Below, in pieces: positions 1 to 5,384 of a DNA stretch of 7,021 bases. This stretch comes from Xanthobacteraceae bacterium (GTDB lineage: Bacteria > Pseudomonadota > Alphaproteobacteria > Rhizobiales > Xanthobacteraceae): contig JASHSY010000329.1 in assembly GCA_030040825.1 (NCBI GenBank), positions 1-7,021 of the forward strand, given 5' to 3'. The notes under the pieces were generated by a model that was not told the origin of the DNA, did no database searches, and saw only the letters and a list, made by a program, of their open reading frames with translations. The position numbers and the translations under genes are program-made. The first letter of the stretch is position 1; each line of letters begins with the position of its first letter.

Positions 1-106
1 CGTATTGCGGGCTGGAGATCGCCATCATGGCGATAATGCCGAGAATGAGTTGGCTCCAGCGGTTGAGATACCAGGCGGTGATTCCGGTTTGGGCCGCGAC
101 GGTCAT
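1..106 (-). CDS. N-terminus of a probable MFS transporter (oxalate/formate antiporter-like), partial
   Basis: The reading frame starts at ATG 106-104 and runs off the left edge of the window, so only 35 residues are visible. The peptide has a short polar N-terminus with RWSQL at about residues 16-20. A hydrophobic stretch follows (LILGIIAMMAISSPQY, about 20-35). This is the usual opening of MFS permeases of the oxalate/formate antiporter (OFA) type, where helix 1 begins just after an RW.QL element and continues into a QY.W motif. An AAGGGG sequence about 8 bases upstream of the ATG is a fair ribosome binding site. The gene lies 69 bp downstream of murI on the same strand and could be read with it. 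The family call rests on a short fragment; the substrate cannot be inferred. Confidence 0.55.
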   Translation of the reverse strand, partial: MTVAAQTGITAWYLNRWSQLILGIIAMMAISSPQY

Positions 107-175
107 GATTTACGCCCCTTGTTCCCCGGCGTTGACCGCCAAGCGTAGGGGGCGCGGCGCGACGCGGCAAGCCGG

Positions 176-970
176 TCAGCGTGCAGGCGCGACGGCGGTG
201 TTTGTACCGATGCCGAACCGCGCCAGTGCCGCGGTCGGTGGGTGACCGGAGGTGAAGACGGCGCGCGTCGTGCCGCCACGCTGCGTCGGCGATGGCGGGC
301 CGAGCAAATCACTGACGCGGCGCGCAATTGCCGGCGCCGGATCGAGCAAATTCACCGGCCAAGGGGCGAGCCGGCGCAGCCGATCGAGAAGCAGCGGATA
401 ATGCGTACAAGCCAGCACGACGGTGTCGGTTCGCACGCCGTCGTCGATGAAACACGGCGCGATCTCGGCGGCAACCGCCTCGTCATCAACCGGCGCGCCG
501 GCAAGTTCGGATTCGGCGTAGCCGGCTAGCAGCTTCGAGCCAACCAGCGTCACCCGGCAGTCGCCGGCGAATTTGTCAATCAATGCGCGCGTGTACTCGC
601 GTTTGATGGTTGCCTCGGTGCCAAGCACCGACACGCGCCGGGTCACCGAACTGGCACAGGCCGGTTTGATTGCCGGGACGGTGCCGACAAACGGCACTGT
701 GTAGGCTTTACGCAAATCCGGTAACGCGATGGTGGAGGCGGTGTTGCAGGCAATGACCACCAGTTCGGGATGGTGCGTTGCAATCAGGTCGCCCATCAAC
801 GTGACGAGGTGCGGAACCAGCGCCGCCTCGTCCATTGCCCCGTAGGGAAAGGCCGCATCGTCGGCGACATAGACGAAATTGGCGGCCGGCCGCGCGGCGA
901 TGATCTCACGATAGACCGTGAGCCCACCAAGACCGGAATCGAAGACTAAAATAACGTCCTGGGCCGCCAT
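176..970 (-). CDS. murI: Glutamate racemase MurI
   Basis: This cytoplasmic, cofactor-independent racemase interconverts L- and D-glutamate and supplies D-Glu for peptidoglycan precursors. The 264-residue length is normal for the family. Visible signatures are the N-terminal FDSGLGGLTV (residues 10-19, with Asp11 and Ser12), FPYG (41-44; most homologues have YPYG), ACNTAST with catalytic Cys75 (74-80), GTVPAIKPA (96-104), and ACTHYPLL with the second catalytic Cys188 and His190 (187-194). The two cysteines are the acid/base pair of the family. The start is ATG 970-968. No strong Shine-Dalgarno is visible, but a perfect TATAAT lies 20 bases upstream, so the gene probably has its own promoter although the membrane-protein gene ends only 58 bp upstream. 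No key residue is missing. Confidence 0.97.
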   Translation of the reverse strand: MAAQDVILVFDSGLGGLTVYREIIAARPAANFVYVADDAAFPYGAMDEAALVPHLVTLMGDLIATHHPELVVIACNTASTIALPDLRKAYTVPFVGTVPAIKPACASSVTRRVSVLGTEATIKREYTRALIDKFAGDCRVTLVGSKLLAGYAESELAGAPVDDEAVAAEIAPCFIDDGVRTDTVVLACTHYPLLLDRLRRLAPWPVNLLDPAPAIARRVSDLLGPPSPTQRGGTTRAVFTSGHPPTAALARFGIGTNTAVAPAR

Positions 971-990
971 CGGCCGTTTGTGTAGCGCCG

Positions 991-1018
991 ATTATAGAGA
1001 AAGCGAAATCCTGACTAA
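991..1018 (-). promoter_or_regulatory. Putative promoter of murI
   Basis: Read on the minus strand, a perfect -10 hexamer TATAAT lies at 996-991. A weak -35 candidate (TTAGTC, 1018-1013) lies 16 bp upstream. Transcription would begin near 984, leaving a leader of about 14 bases before the murI ATG. A perfect TATAAT is uncommon in such GC-rich DNA and it sits in the only gap between two genes, which supports the call. The poor -35 match weakens it. Confidence 0.45.
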
Positions 1019-1028
1019 CCGTTCTCGC

Positions 1029-1595
1029 TTACCCGGCCAAGGCATTAACGAGCCGCGGCGTTTCGCGCAGCGGCGCCTCGGCTGCCTGTTCGCGCAGCTT
1101 CGGCTGCTCCGCCTGCGGCGCGACCAGGCCGCTGACCACCGTGAACGACAGCACCAAAATCGCCGCCAAGTCGCCGTCATGATAGTTGGCGAACGCCACC
1201 GCGCCCATCAGGTAGGCCCAGAATGGCAGAGCGATCGTGGACACGATGGCATTGAGCACCCAGGCGTCGCCGTCTTTGCGCACGTACCAGCAATAAACCG
1301 GCGTCAATGCGCAGGCGATCAACAACGCCGCCGCGGCGATGATCGGAACCGGAATGCCGGCCATCGCCGCGTTCGGTCCGCCCGATAACATGGCTTGATT
1401 GAGGATCGCGTTGACCACCATCGAGAAGGCGATGATTTCGGCCGGAACGTATTTCACCATCCGCTCGAGATAGCCGTCGCCCGGGTCTGGGTTTGCCGCC
1501 GGTGTTGCGTTGCTTCCGGATTGCAAAACGTCTTCCAATCCGGCGAGAAGATCGATTTCGGCAGCTTGCGGCTTGCGCACCAATCGGCTCATCAT
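1029..1595 (-). CDS. Conserved hypothetical membrane protein, four predicted TM helices
   Basis: I do not recognise a named family. From ATG 1595 the protein has 188 residues. A polar, Pro/Asn/Asp-rich N-terminal region (1-45) is followed by four hydrophobic segments at about 48-70 (starting VKYVPAEIIAF), 81-104, 112-135 and 141-160. A charged C-terminal tail with Glu/Arg/Pro completes it. An ERMVKYVPAEI-like element just before helix 1 is its most distinctive motif; I recall similar short elements in uncharacterised bacterial membrane proteins. The frame is open up to a TTG at 1661. I prefer ATG 1595 (or the adjacent ATG 1592) because GGGAG at 1604-1600 lies 4 or 7 bases upstream. It sits between purB and murI on the same strand, 109 bp after purB, so it may be part of a purB transcript. 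Function is unknown; a small inner-membrane protein is all the sequence supports. Confidence 0.8.
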   Translation of the reverse strand: MMSRLVRKPQAAEIDLLAGLEDVLQSGSNATPAANPDPGDGYLERMVKYVPAEIIAFSMVVNAILNQAMLSGGPNAAMAGIPVPIIAAAALLIACALTPVYCWYVRKDGDAWVLNAIVSTIALPFWAYLMGAVAFANYHDGDLAAILVLSFTVVSGLVAPQAEQPKLREQAAEAPLRETPRLVNALAG

Positions 1596-1704
1596 GTAGC
1601 TCCCAAAGAGGTGTCCGCGCAAAAGTTGCGAGACGTTACGCCGGAGCAGTGAGTCGGGCAAACGCTAATGGCGCCGCAATGGATGCGAATCAGGTGGTCG
1701 AACT

Positions 1705-3012
1705 TTATCGGCCGCCGAAAACGCGGCGAAAAATCGCTTCAACATGCGCCAGGTGAAAATCAAGGTCGAAATTGGCCGCAAGTTCCTTGCCGCTTAAATG
1801 CTTGCGCACGTCGCGGTCTGCCTTGAGCAGCGTCAAAAAATCGCCCTTGCCGCCCCACGCCTTCATCGCATTTCGCTGCACCAGCTTGTAGGCGGCCTCG
1901 CGCGCGAGCCCCTTTTGCGTCAGCGCCAGCAGCACGCGCTGCGAATGAATGAGGCCGCCGAGCCGGCCGAGATTCTTTCTCATGTTGTCGGGATAGACGA
2001 TGAGCTTGTCGACGATGCCGGTGAGCCGGTTAAGCGCAAAATCAAGGGTGACGGTCGCATCCGGTCCGATCATGCGTTCGACCGACGAGTGCGAGATGTC
2101 GCGCTCGTGCCACAGCGCCACGTCTTCCAGCGCCGGCGTCACATAGGCGCGGACCATGCGCGCCAGCCCGACCAGATTCTCCGACAATACCGGATTGCGT
2201 TTATGCGGCATCGCCGACGAGCCTTTCTGCCCTGCGGAGAAAAATTCCTCGGCCTCGAGAACTTCGGTGCGCTGCAAGTGACGGATTTCAGTCGCCAGCC
2301 GCTCGATCGAGGCGGCGACCACGCCAAGGGTGGCGAAATACATCGCGTGACGGTCGCGCGGGATGATCTGCGTCGAGATTGGTTCGACCTTTAATCCCAT
2401 GGCCTGCGCGACGTGCGCTTCGACCCGTGGATCGACCTGTGCGAAGGTGCCGACGGCGCCGGATATGGCGGCGGTCGCCACTTCGTCGCGAGCGCCCTTA
2501 AGGCGCGCTTCGGCGCGATCAAACTCGGCATAAGCGTAAGCGAGCTTCAGGCCAAAAGTCGTCGGCTCGGCATGGATGCCGTGCGAACGGCCGATGGTTG
2601 GCGTCATTTTATGTTGCCGCGCGCGACGTTTGAGCACGGCTTTGAGCTTGGCGACATCGGCGATCAAAATATCGGCGGCGCGTATCAGCTGCACGTTCAG
2701 ACAAGTGTCAAGCACGTCGGAAGAAGTCATCCCTTGGTGCACGAAACGTGCTTCCGGTCCGACGATCTCGGCCAGATGGGTCAGGAATGCGACCACGTCG
2801 TGTTTGGTCTCGCGTTCGATTTCTACAATGCGGCCGACGTTGAATTTGGCGTTCTTGCCCTTTGCCCAAATTTTTGCCGCGGCCGACTTCGGAATGATCC
2901 CGAGTTCGGCCATGGCGTCGGCTGCGTGTGCCTCGATTTCGAACCAGATGCGAAAACGCGTCTCCGGCGACCAGATCGCCGCCATTTCGGGCCTGGAATA
3001 ACGCGGTATCAT
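1705..3012 (-). CDS. purB: Adenylosuccinate lyase PurB
   Basis: This enzyme of the fumarase/aspartase superfamily acts twice in purine synthesis: it cleaves SAICAR to AICAR and adenylosuccinate to AMP, releasing fumarate each time. The 435-residue length matches the short, Bacillus-like form rather than the longer E. coli form. Visible motifs are KHDVVAF (His71), TSSDVLDT (96-103), GRSHGIHAEPTTFG with the catalytic His144 (141-154), and the superfamily signature GSSAMPHKRNP (264-274), whose flexible-loop Ser265/266 carries the catalytic serine. The ATG at 3012 is preceded at 5 bases by GAGGT, a good ribosome binding site. The gene is divergent from the small gene at 3117, with 104 bp between the two starts. 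All active-site regions are intact. Confidence 0.98.
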   Translation of the reverse strand: MIPRYSRPEMAAIWSPETRFRIWFEIEAHAADAMAELGIIPKSAAAKIWAKGKNAKFNVGRIVEIERETKHDVVAFLTHLAEIVGPEARFVHQGMTSSDVLDTCLNVQLIRAADILIADVAKLKAVLKRRARQHKMTPTIGRSHGIHAEPTTFGLKLAYAYAEFDRAEARLKGARDEVATAAISGAVGTFAQVDPRVEAHVAQAMGLKVEPISTQIIPRDRHAMYFATLGVVAASIERLATEIRHLQRTEVLEAEEFFSAGQKGSSAMPHKRNPVLSENLVGLARMVRAYVTPALEDVALWHERDISHSSVERMIGPDATVTLDFALNRLTGIVDKLIVYPDNMRKNLGRLGGLIHSQRVLLALTQKGLAREAAYKLVQRNAMKAWGGKGDFLTLLKADRDVRKHLSGKELAANFDLDFHLAHVEAIFRRVFGGR

Positions 3013-3031
3013 CGTTACCTCGCAAGCTTGG

Positions 3032-3060
3032 GCTGTAGCAGATCAAGCCACCCTCAACAA
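3032..3060 (-). promoter_or_regulatory. Weak candidate purB promoter
   Basis: On the minus strand TTGTTG (3060-3055) and TACAGC (3037-3032) are separated by 17 bp, the ideal spacing, and point at purB 20 bp further on. The -35 matches fairly, but the -10 matches the consensus at only about three positions. It is listed because its upstream edge lies next to a dyad that could be an operator. Confidence 0.25.
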
Positions 3061-3062
3061 TT

Positions 3063-3081
3063 GCGTCGCACTGTGCGATGC
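3063..3081. promoter_or_regulatory. 19-bp dyad in the purB / 3117 divergent spacer, possible operator
   Basis: GCGTCGCAC (3063-3071) and GTGCGATGC (3073-3081) form 9-bp arms around a single central T, with one mismatched position (3065/3079). The one-base centre rules out an RNA hairpin of this exact shape and fits a dimeric DNA-binding protein site better. It lies in the spacer between two divergent genes, directly upstream of the weak purB -35. No regulator is identified. PurR is not suggested because the sequence does not resemble the E. coli PUR box. Confidence 0.35.
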
Positions 3082-3116
3082 TGTGAAATCCGTTAGCGAA
3101 TCACCGGGGCAAGGCT

Positions 3117-3434
3117 ATGAAGCTCCTTGAGATCGTTCCGCGTGACGGCACCGGCCTCTACGGCGCAGTGGTCAAGAAACAGGCTGAAATCCGCAAAGCT
3201 GGCCGCGGCACCTTCATGCGGGCCGGCGCCGGCAAGCGTGCGGCCCGTTGGAGGCACGTCCGTTACAAGGGGTCGCTTAAGCTGCATCCCGGCGCACAGA
3301 ACGCGGTGGAGGTTGAGATCAGGTCGCCGGAGCGCGGCGACGAGGCGCGGCTGCTTTCCTCATTCCTTGGCTGGATGGACCGCCATTTCGGCGACCGTCT
3401 GTCGTCGGTGAATATTCAATACCGCCGGCGGTGA
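3117..3434 (+). CDS. Small basic conserved hypothetical protein
   Basis: I do not recognise the family. The 105-residue product is rich in Arg and Lys and has no signal peptide or membrane segment. It begins with a strand-like MKLLEIVPRDGTGLYGAVVKK (1-21). A basic, Gly/Ala-rich stretch follows (28-48), then RHVRYKGSLKLHPG with alternating hydrophobic residues (46-59) and VEVEIRSPERGDEARLL (64-80). It ends with an amphipathic helix plus strand (SSFLGWMDRHFGDRLSSVNIQY, 81-102). The ordered alternation looks like a small alpha/beta domain rather than random translation, which favours it over the opposing frame at 3093-3287. The ATG at 3117 has only a weak, close AAGG upstream. It converges on the GST gene with a 9-bp gap. 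A cytoplasmic nucleic-acid-binding role is possible from its charge but is a guess. Confidence 0.7.
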   Translation: MKLLEIVPRDGTGLYGAVVKKQAEIRKAGRGTFMRAGAGKRAARWRHVRYKGSLKLHPGAQNAVEVEIRSPERGDEARLLSSFLGWMDRHFGDRLSSVNIQYRRR

Positions 3435-3443
3435 GGTTGGCGT

Positions 3444-4421
3444 CTAAGCCGCAAAGCGCGCGCGATCATGCGGCTGGCGGAAATCGACCGGCGTGCCTCT
3501 CGGAATAATGCCGGTCGGATTGACGCGCCTAATCGAGTAATAGCCCATGACGTAGTAGCGGGGCTTCACCGTCTCGGCGACGCCGGGGATCGCGTAAAGC
3601 TCGCGCATATAGTTCAGCAGATTCGGAAAATCCGCGATCCGGTTTCTGTTGCATTTGAACAGCGAGAAATAGGCGACGTCGAAGCGCACCAGCGTCGGAA
3701 ACAAGCGCCAGTCTGCTTCGGTGATCTGATTGCCGACAAGATAACGCTGCCGGCCGAGCCGCGTCTCGATCTCGTCGAGCGTGGCGAATAGGGCGTCATA
3801 GGCTTCCTCATACGCGGCCTGCGAGCGCGCGAAGCCGCAACGATAAACGCCGTTGTTGATGTTGGCGTAGACTTGTGCGTTGACGCGATCGATCTCGGCG
3901 CGGAGCGTCGGCGGATAATAGTCGGCGGGATCGGCGCCGATGCCGGCGAACTCCGAATTGAGCATGCGGATGATCTCGGAGGATTCGTTATTTACGATCC
4001 GCCCGGTCTTTTTGTCCCACAACGTCGGCACAGTCACTTTGCCGGTGTAGTGCGGATTACTCGCGGTGTAGGCTTGATGCAGGTAACGGAAGCCGTTGAT
4101 CCTGTCGGGCGGACAATCGGGAAAGGCGGGGCTGGCCTCGAACGTCCAGCCTTCCTCACGCAGCCCGGGAACGGCGATGGCGAGGCTGATCGCGCCTTTG
4201 AGCTTCTTTAGCGCGAGAAAAATCTGCGTGCGGTGTGCCCACGGGCAGGTGTAGGCGACATAAAGGTGATAACGGTCCGCTTCGGCCTTAAAGCCGGAGG
4301 AGCCGTCGGCAGTGATACGATCGCGAAAAACACTGTCGACGCGCTGAAAGTTACCGGCTGTGCCGATCTCGCTCGATGGGTCCTCGTCGCCGCGCCATCG
4401 GCCATCGACGAGCATGCCCAT
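3444..4421 (-). CDS. Glutathione S-transferase family protein, glutathionyl-hydroquinone reductase type (YqjG/ECM4-like)
   Basis: Enzymes of this Xi/omega-like GST class use glutathione to reduce glutathionyl-hydroquinones. They act in the cytoplasm through a reactive cysteine that forms a mixed disulfide. The 325-residue length and domain order fit: an N-terminal extension, then the thioredoxin-fold domain with YTCPWAHRTQI (57-66, reactive Cys59). VPTLWD (131-136) and NNESSEI (144-150), the glutathione-contacting cis-Pro and Glu-Ser elements, follow. The helical C-terminal domain carries VYANINNGVYRCGFA (184-198), YLVGNQITEADWRLFPTLVRFD (227-248) and the late class-specific NPTGIIPRG (301-309). 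The ATG shares one base with the rpe stop (TAATG), so translation is probably coupled and rpe supplies the transcript. A second ATG lies two codons in. The exact physiological quinone is not deducible. Confidence 0.92.
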   Translation of the reverse strand: MGMLVDGRWRGDEDPSSEIGTAGNFQRVDSVFRDRITADGSSGFKAEADRYHLYVAYTCPWAHRTQIFLALKKLKGAISLAIAVPGLREEGWTFEASPAFPDCPPDRINGFRYLHQAYTASNPHYTGKVTVPTLWDKKTGRIVNNESSEIIRMLNSEFAGIGADPADYYPPTLRAEIDRVNAQVYANINNGVYRCGFARSQAAYEEAYDALFATLDEIETRLGRQRYLVGNQITEADWRLFPTLVRFDVAYFSLFKCNRNRIADFPNLLNYMRELYAIPGVAETVKPRYYVMGYYSIRRVNPTGIIPRGTPVDFRQPHDRARFAA

Positions 4422-5104
4422 TACGCGGCTTCTCCGCGAGCAAGCGACGCGGCATGGCGGATCGCCGCGATATTGTTGCGATAGGAATCCGGTGTGCGGT
4501 CCTTGAACACGGCCGAGCCGGCAACCAGCACGTTGGCGCCTGCACGCACCACCTCCGGTGCGATCTCCGGGGTGATGCCTCCGTCGACTTCGATATCGAT
4601 CGGCCGCCCGCCCGCCAGCGCGCGCACCTTACGGATTTTTTCAATGGCTGCCGGGATGAATTTTTGGCCCCCGAAGCCCGGATTGACCGACATGACTAAA
4701 ATGAGATCGACAATGTCGATCACCGACTCGACAGTGTCCGTCGGTGTTGCCGGATTCATCGTCACGCCGGCTTTCTTGCCGAGCGCACGAATCTCTTGCA
4801 GCGAACGATGCACATGCGGCCCGGCCTCGACGTGCACCGTGATGATGTCCGCTCCGGCTTTGGCAAAGGCTTCCAGATACGGATCGCAGGGTGCAATCAT
4901 TAAATGGACATCGAATGTTTTCTTGCTGTAGGGGCGCAGCGATTTCACCACATCCGGCCCGATCGAAATATTGGGTACAAAATGACCGTCCATCACATCG
5001 ACATGAATCCAATCCGCGCCGGCGTTATCGACCGCGCGCACTTCCTCGCCAAGTGTGGCAAAGTTTGCGGAAAGGATCGACGGGGCGATAACCAGCGGCC
5101 GCAC
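4421..5104 (-). CDS. rpe: Ribulose-phosphate 3-epimerase Rpe
   Basis: This cytoplasmic enzyme interconverts D-ribulose 5-phosphate and D-xylulose 5-phosphate in the pentose phosphate pathway, and in the Calvin cycle where present. It is a TIM barrel of 227 residues, the usual length. Motifs in order are IAPSILSANF (6-15), HVDVMDGHFVPN (34-45; His34 and Asp36), DVHLMI (65-70; His67), VMSVNPGFGGQKFI (137-150) and EVDGGI (172-177; Asp174). A phosphate-binding VAGSAVF (194-200) closes the set. His34, Asp36, His67 and Asp174 are the four metal ligands and catalytic aspartates of the family. The start is GTG 5104-5102, supported by AGGAG at 5115-5111, six bases away. The gene is translationally coupled to the downstream GST gene. 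Confidence 0.98.
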   Translation of the reverse strand: MRPLVIAPSILSANFATLGEEVRAVDNAGADWIHVDVMDGHFVPNISIGPDVVKSLRPYSKKTFDVHLMIAPCDPYLEAFAKAGADIITVHVEAGPHVHRSLQEIRALGKKAGVTMNPATPTDTVESVIDIVDLILVMSVNPGFGGQKFIPAAIEKIRKVRALAGGRPIDIEVDGGITPEIAPEVVRAGANVLVAGSAVFKDRTPDSYRNNIAAIRHAASLARGEAA

Positions 5105-5200
5105 TTATTTCTCCTGCTGCTTGAGTTTCGCTAACACGGCGCGCGCCAGCGGGCAAATGCGCGCGTTTTTCGTAATCTGGCGGAATGCCTCCGCCGGCAT
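5105..5200 (-). pseudogene. 31-codon reading frame abutting rpe, possible gene remnant
   Basis: From ATG 5200 a frame of 31 codons ends in TAA at 5107-5105, immediately before the rpe GTG, so stop and start touch as TAAGTG. The peptide (MPAEAFRQITKN at the start, then ARAVLAKLKQQEK at the end) reads like the Lys-rich C-terminal helix of a real protein, and its codons are GC-ending like its neighbours. There is no ribosome binding site before the ATG. A TAG two codons upstream lies exactly in the end of the repeat element at 5204. A plausible reading is the 3' tail of an rpe-coupled gene whose front was lost when the repeat arrived. A leader peptide or chance frame is equally possible, and I cannot name a family. 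Confidence 0.3.
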
Positions 5201-5203
5201 TAG

Positions 5204-5279
5204 CTAGTGGTCGGATTTTAACATTCGCATCCGTTCCGGCATCCTCTCGTGCGAATGTTAGAATCAAAGGGACCACTAG
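5204..5279. repeat. Imperfect palindromic element, copy 1 (MITE- or REP-like)
   Basis: The outer arms CTAGTGGTC (5204-5212) and GACCACTAG (5271-5279) are perfect complements. After a one-base bulge on the left and a five-base bulge AAAGG (5266-5270) on the right, the inner arms 5214-5229 and 5250-5265 pair over 16 positions with one G-T. About 25 bp of stem therefore surround a 20-base loop (5230-5249). Both ends are CTAG, which is itself a palindrome and could be either part of the arm or a duplicated target with TA at its centre, as IS630/mariner-type elements leave. No T-tract follows on either strand, so it is not a simple terminator. A dispersed non-coding repeat is the best explanation. 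Confidence 0.7.
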
Positions 5280-5286
5280 ATATAAG
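5258..5286 (+). promoter_or_regulatory. Candidate promoter in the linker between the two repeat copies
   Basis: TATAAG at 5281-5286 matches the -10 consensus at five of six positions. It is preceded at 17 bp by TTAGAA (5258-5263), a poor -35 contributed by the arm of repeat copy 1. Transcription would begin near 5293, right at the GTG that opens the longest flavoprotein frame, which argues that the true translational start lies further downstream. The call rests mainly on the -10 and is tentative. Confidence 0.3.
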
Positions 5287-5287
5287 G

Positions 5288-5367
5288 CTTAGTGGCGCTT
5301 TGGATTCGACGTTCGCTTCGGGAGTTTGCCGCTGGGCGGGTGGCGAATGTCAAATCCGCTCCACTAG
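5288..5367. repeat. Imperfect palindromic element, copy 2, inverted relative to copy 1
   Basis: The left arm, CTTAGTGGCGC then a TTT bulge and GGATTCGACGTTCGC (5288-5316), pairs with the right arm from GCGAATGTC through CCACTAG (5343-5367), with a few mismatches and a 26-base loop. Its bulged left arm is the reverse complement of the bulged right arm of copy 1, and its unbulged right arm matches the left arm of copy 1. The two are therefore the same element in opposite orientation, 8 bp apart. This copy is more diverged internally than copy 1, so it is probably older. It lies within the open frame upstream of the flavoprotein gene. Confidence 0.6.
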
Positions 5368-5374
5368 CAGCTGC

Positions 5375-5379
5375 GGAGG
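5375..5379 (+). promoter_or_regulatory. Shine-Dalgarno GGAGG supporting a CTG start at 5385
   Basis: GGAGG lies five bases before an in-frame CTG at 5385-5387. It is the only strong ribosome binding site in the upstream part of the flavoprotein frame. GTG 5340 has no convincing one, and GTG 5292 has only AAGG. Together with the repeat occupying 5288-5367, this site favours the rare CTG start. Confidence 0.45.
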
Positions 5380-5384
5380 TCGTC

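Noticed and set aside
1596..1661. Upstream extension of the membrane protein to TTG 1661
   Set aside because: ATG 1595/1592 has a GGGAG ribosome binding site at 4 or 7 bases, while TTG 1661 has none that is convincing and would add an Arg-rich segment that looks like leader sequence.
1798..2394. Plus-strand frame of 198 codons opposite purB
   Set aside because: It is antisense to the catalytic half of purB, and its Arg/His/Gln-rich sequence has no fold-like pattern.
2413..3096. Long plus-strand frame (227 codons) opposite purB
   Set aside because: It is wholly antisense to the intact purB coding sequence, has a Cys/His/Arg-rich composition typical of shadow frames in GC-rich DNA, and no recognisable domain.
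3093..3287. Minus-strand frame of 64 codons overlapping the small gene at 3117
   Set aside because: It has lower protein-like order than the plus-strand frame and no ribosome binding site, and the two cannot both be read as normal genes here.
5179..5195. Perfect 6-bp stem GGCGGA / TCCGCC with a five-base loop, considered as a terminator
   Set aside because: No T-tract follows on either strand and it lies inside the 31-codon frame before rpe; short GC stems are common in such DNA.
5025..5276. Minus-strand frame of 83 codons spanning the repeat and the rpe start
   Set aside because: It is out of frame with rpe over the rpe N-terminus and begins inside the palindromic repeat, so it is most likely a chance open frame.
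5204..5279. Repeat copy 1 considered as a rho-independent terminator or riboswitch
   Set aside because: There is no trailing U-tract, and its homology to the neighbouring inverted copy is better explained by a dispersed repeat.
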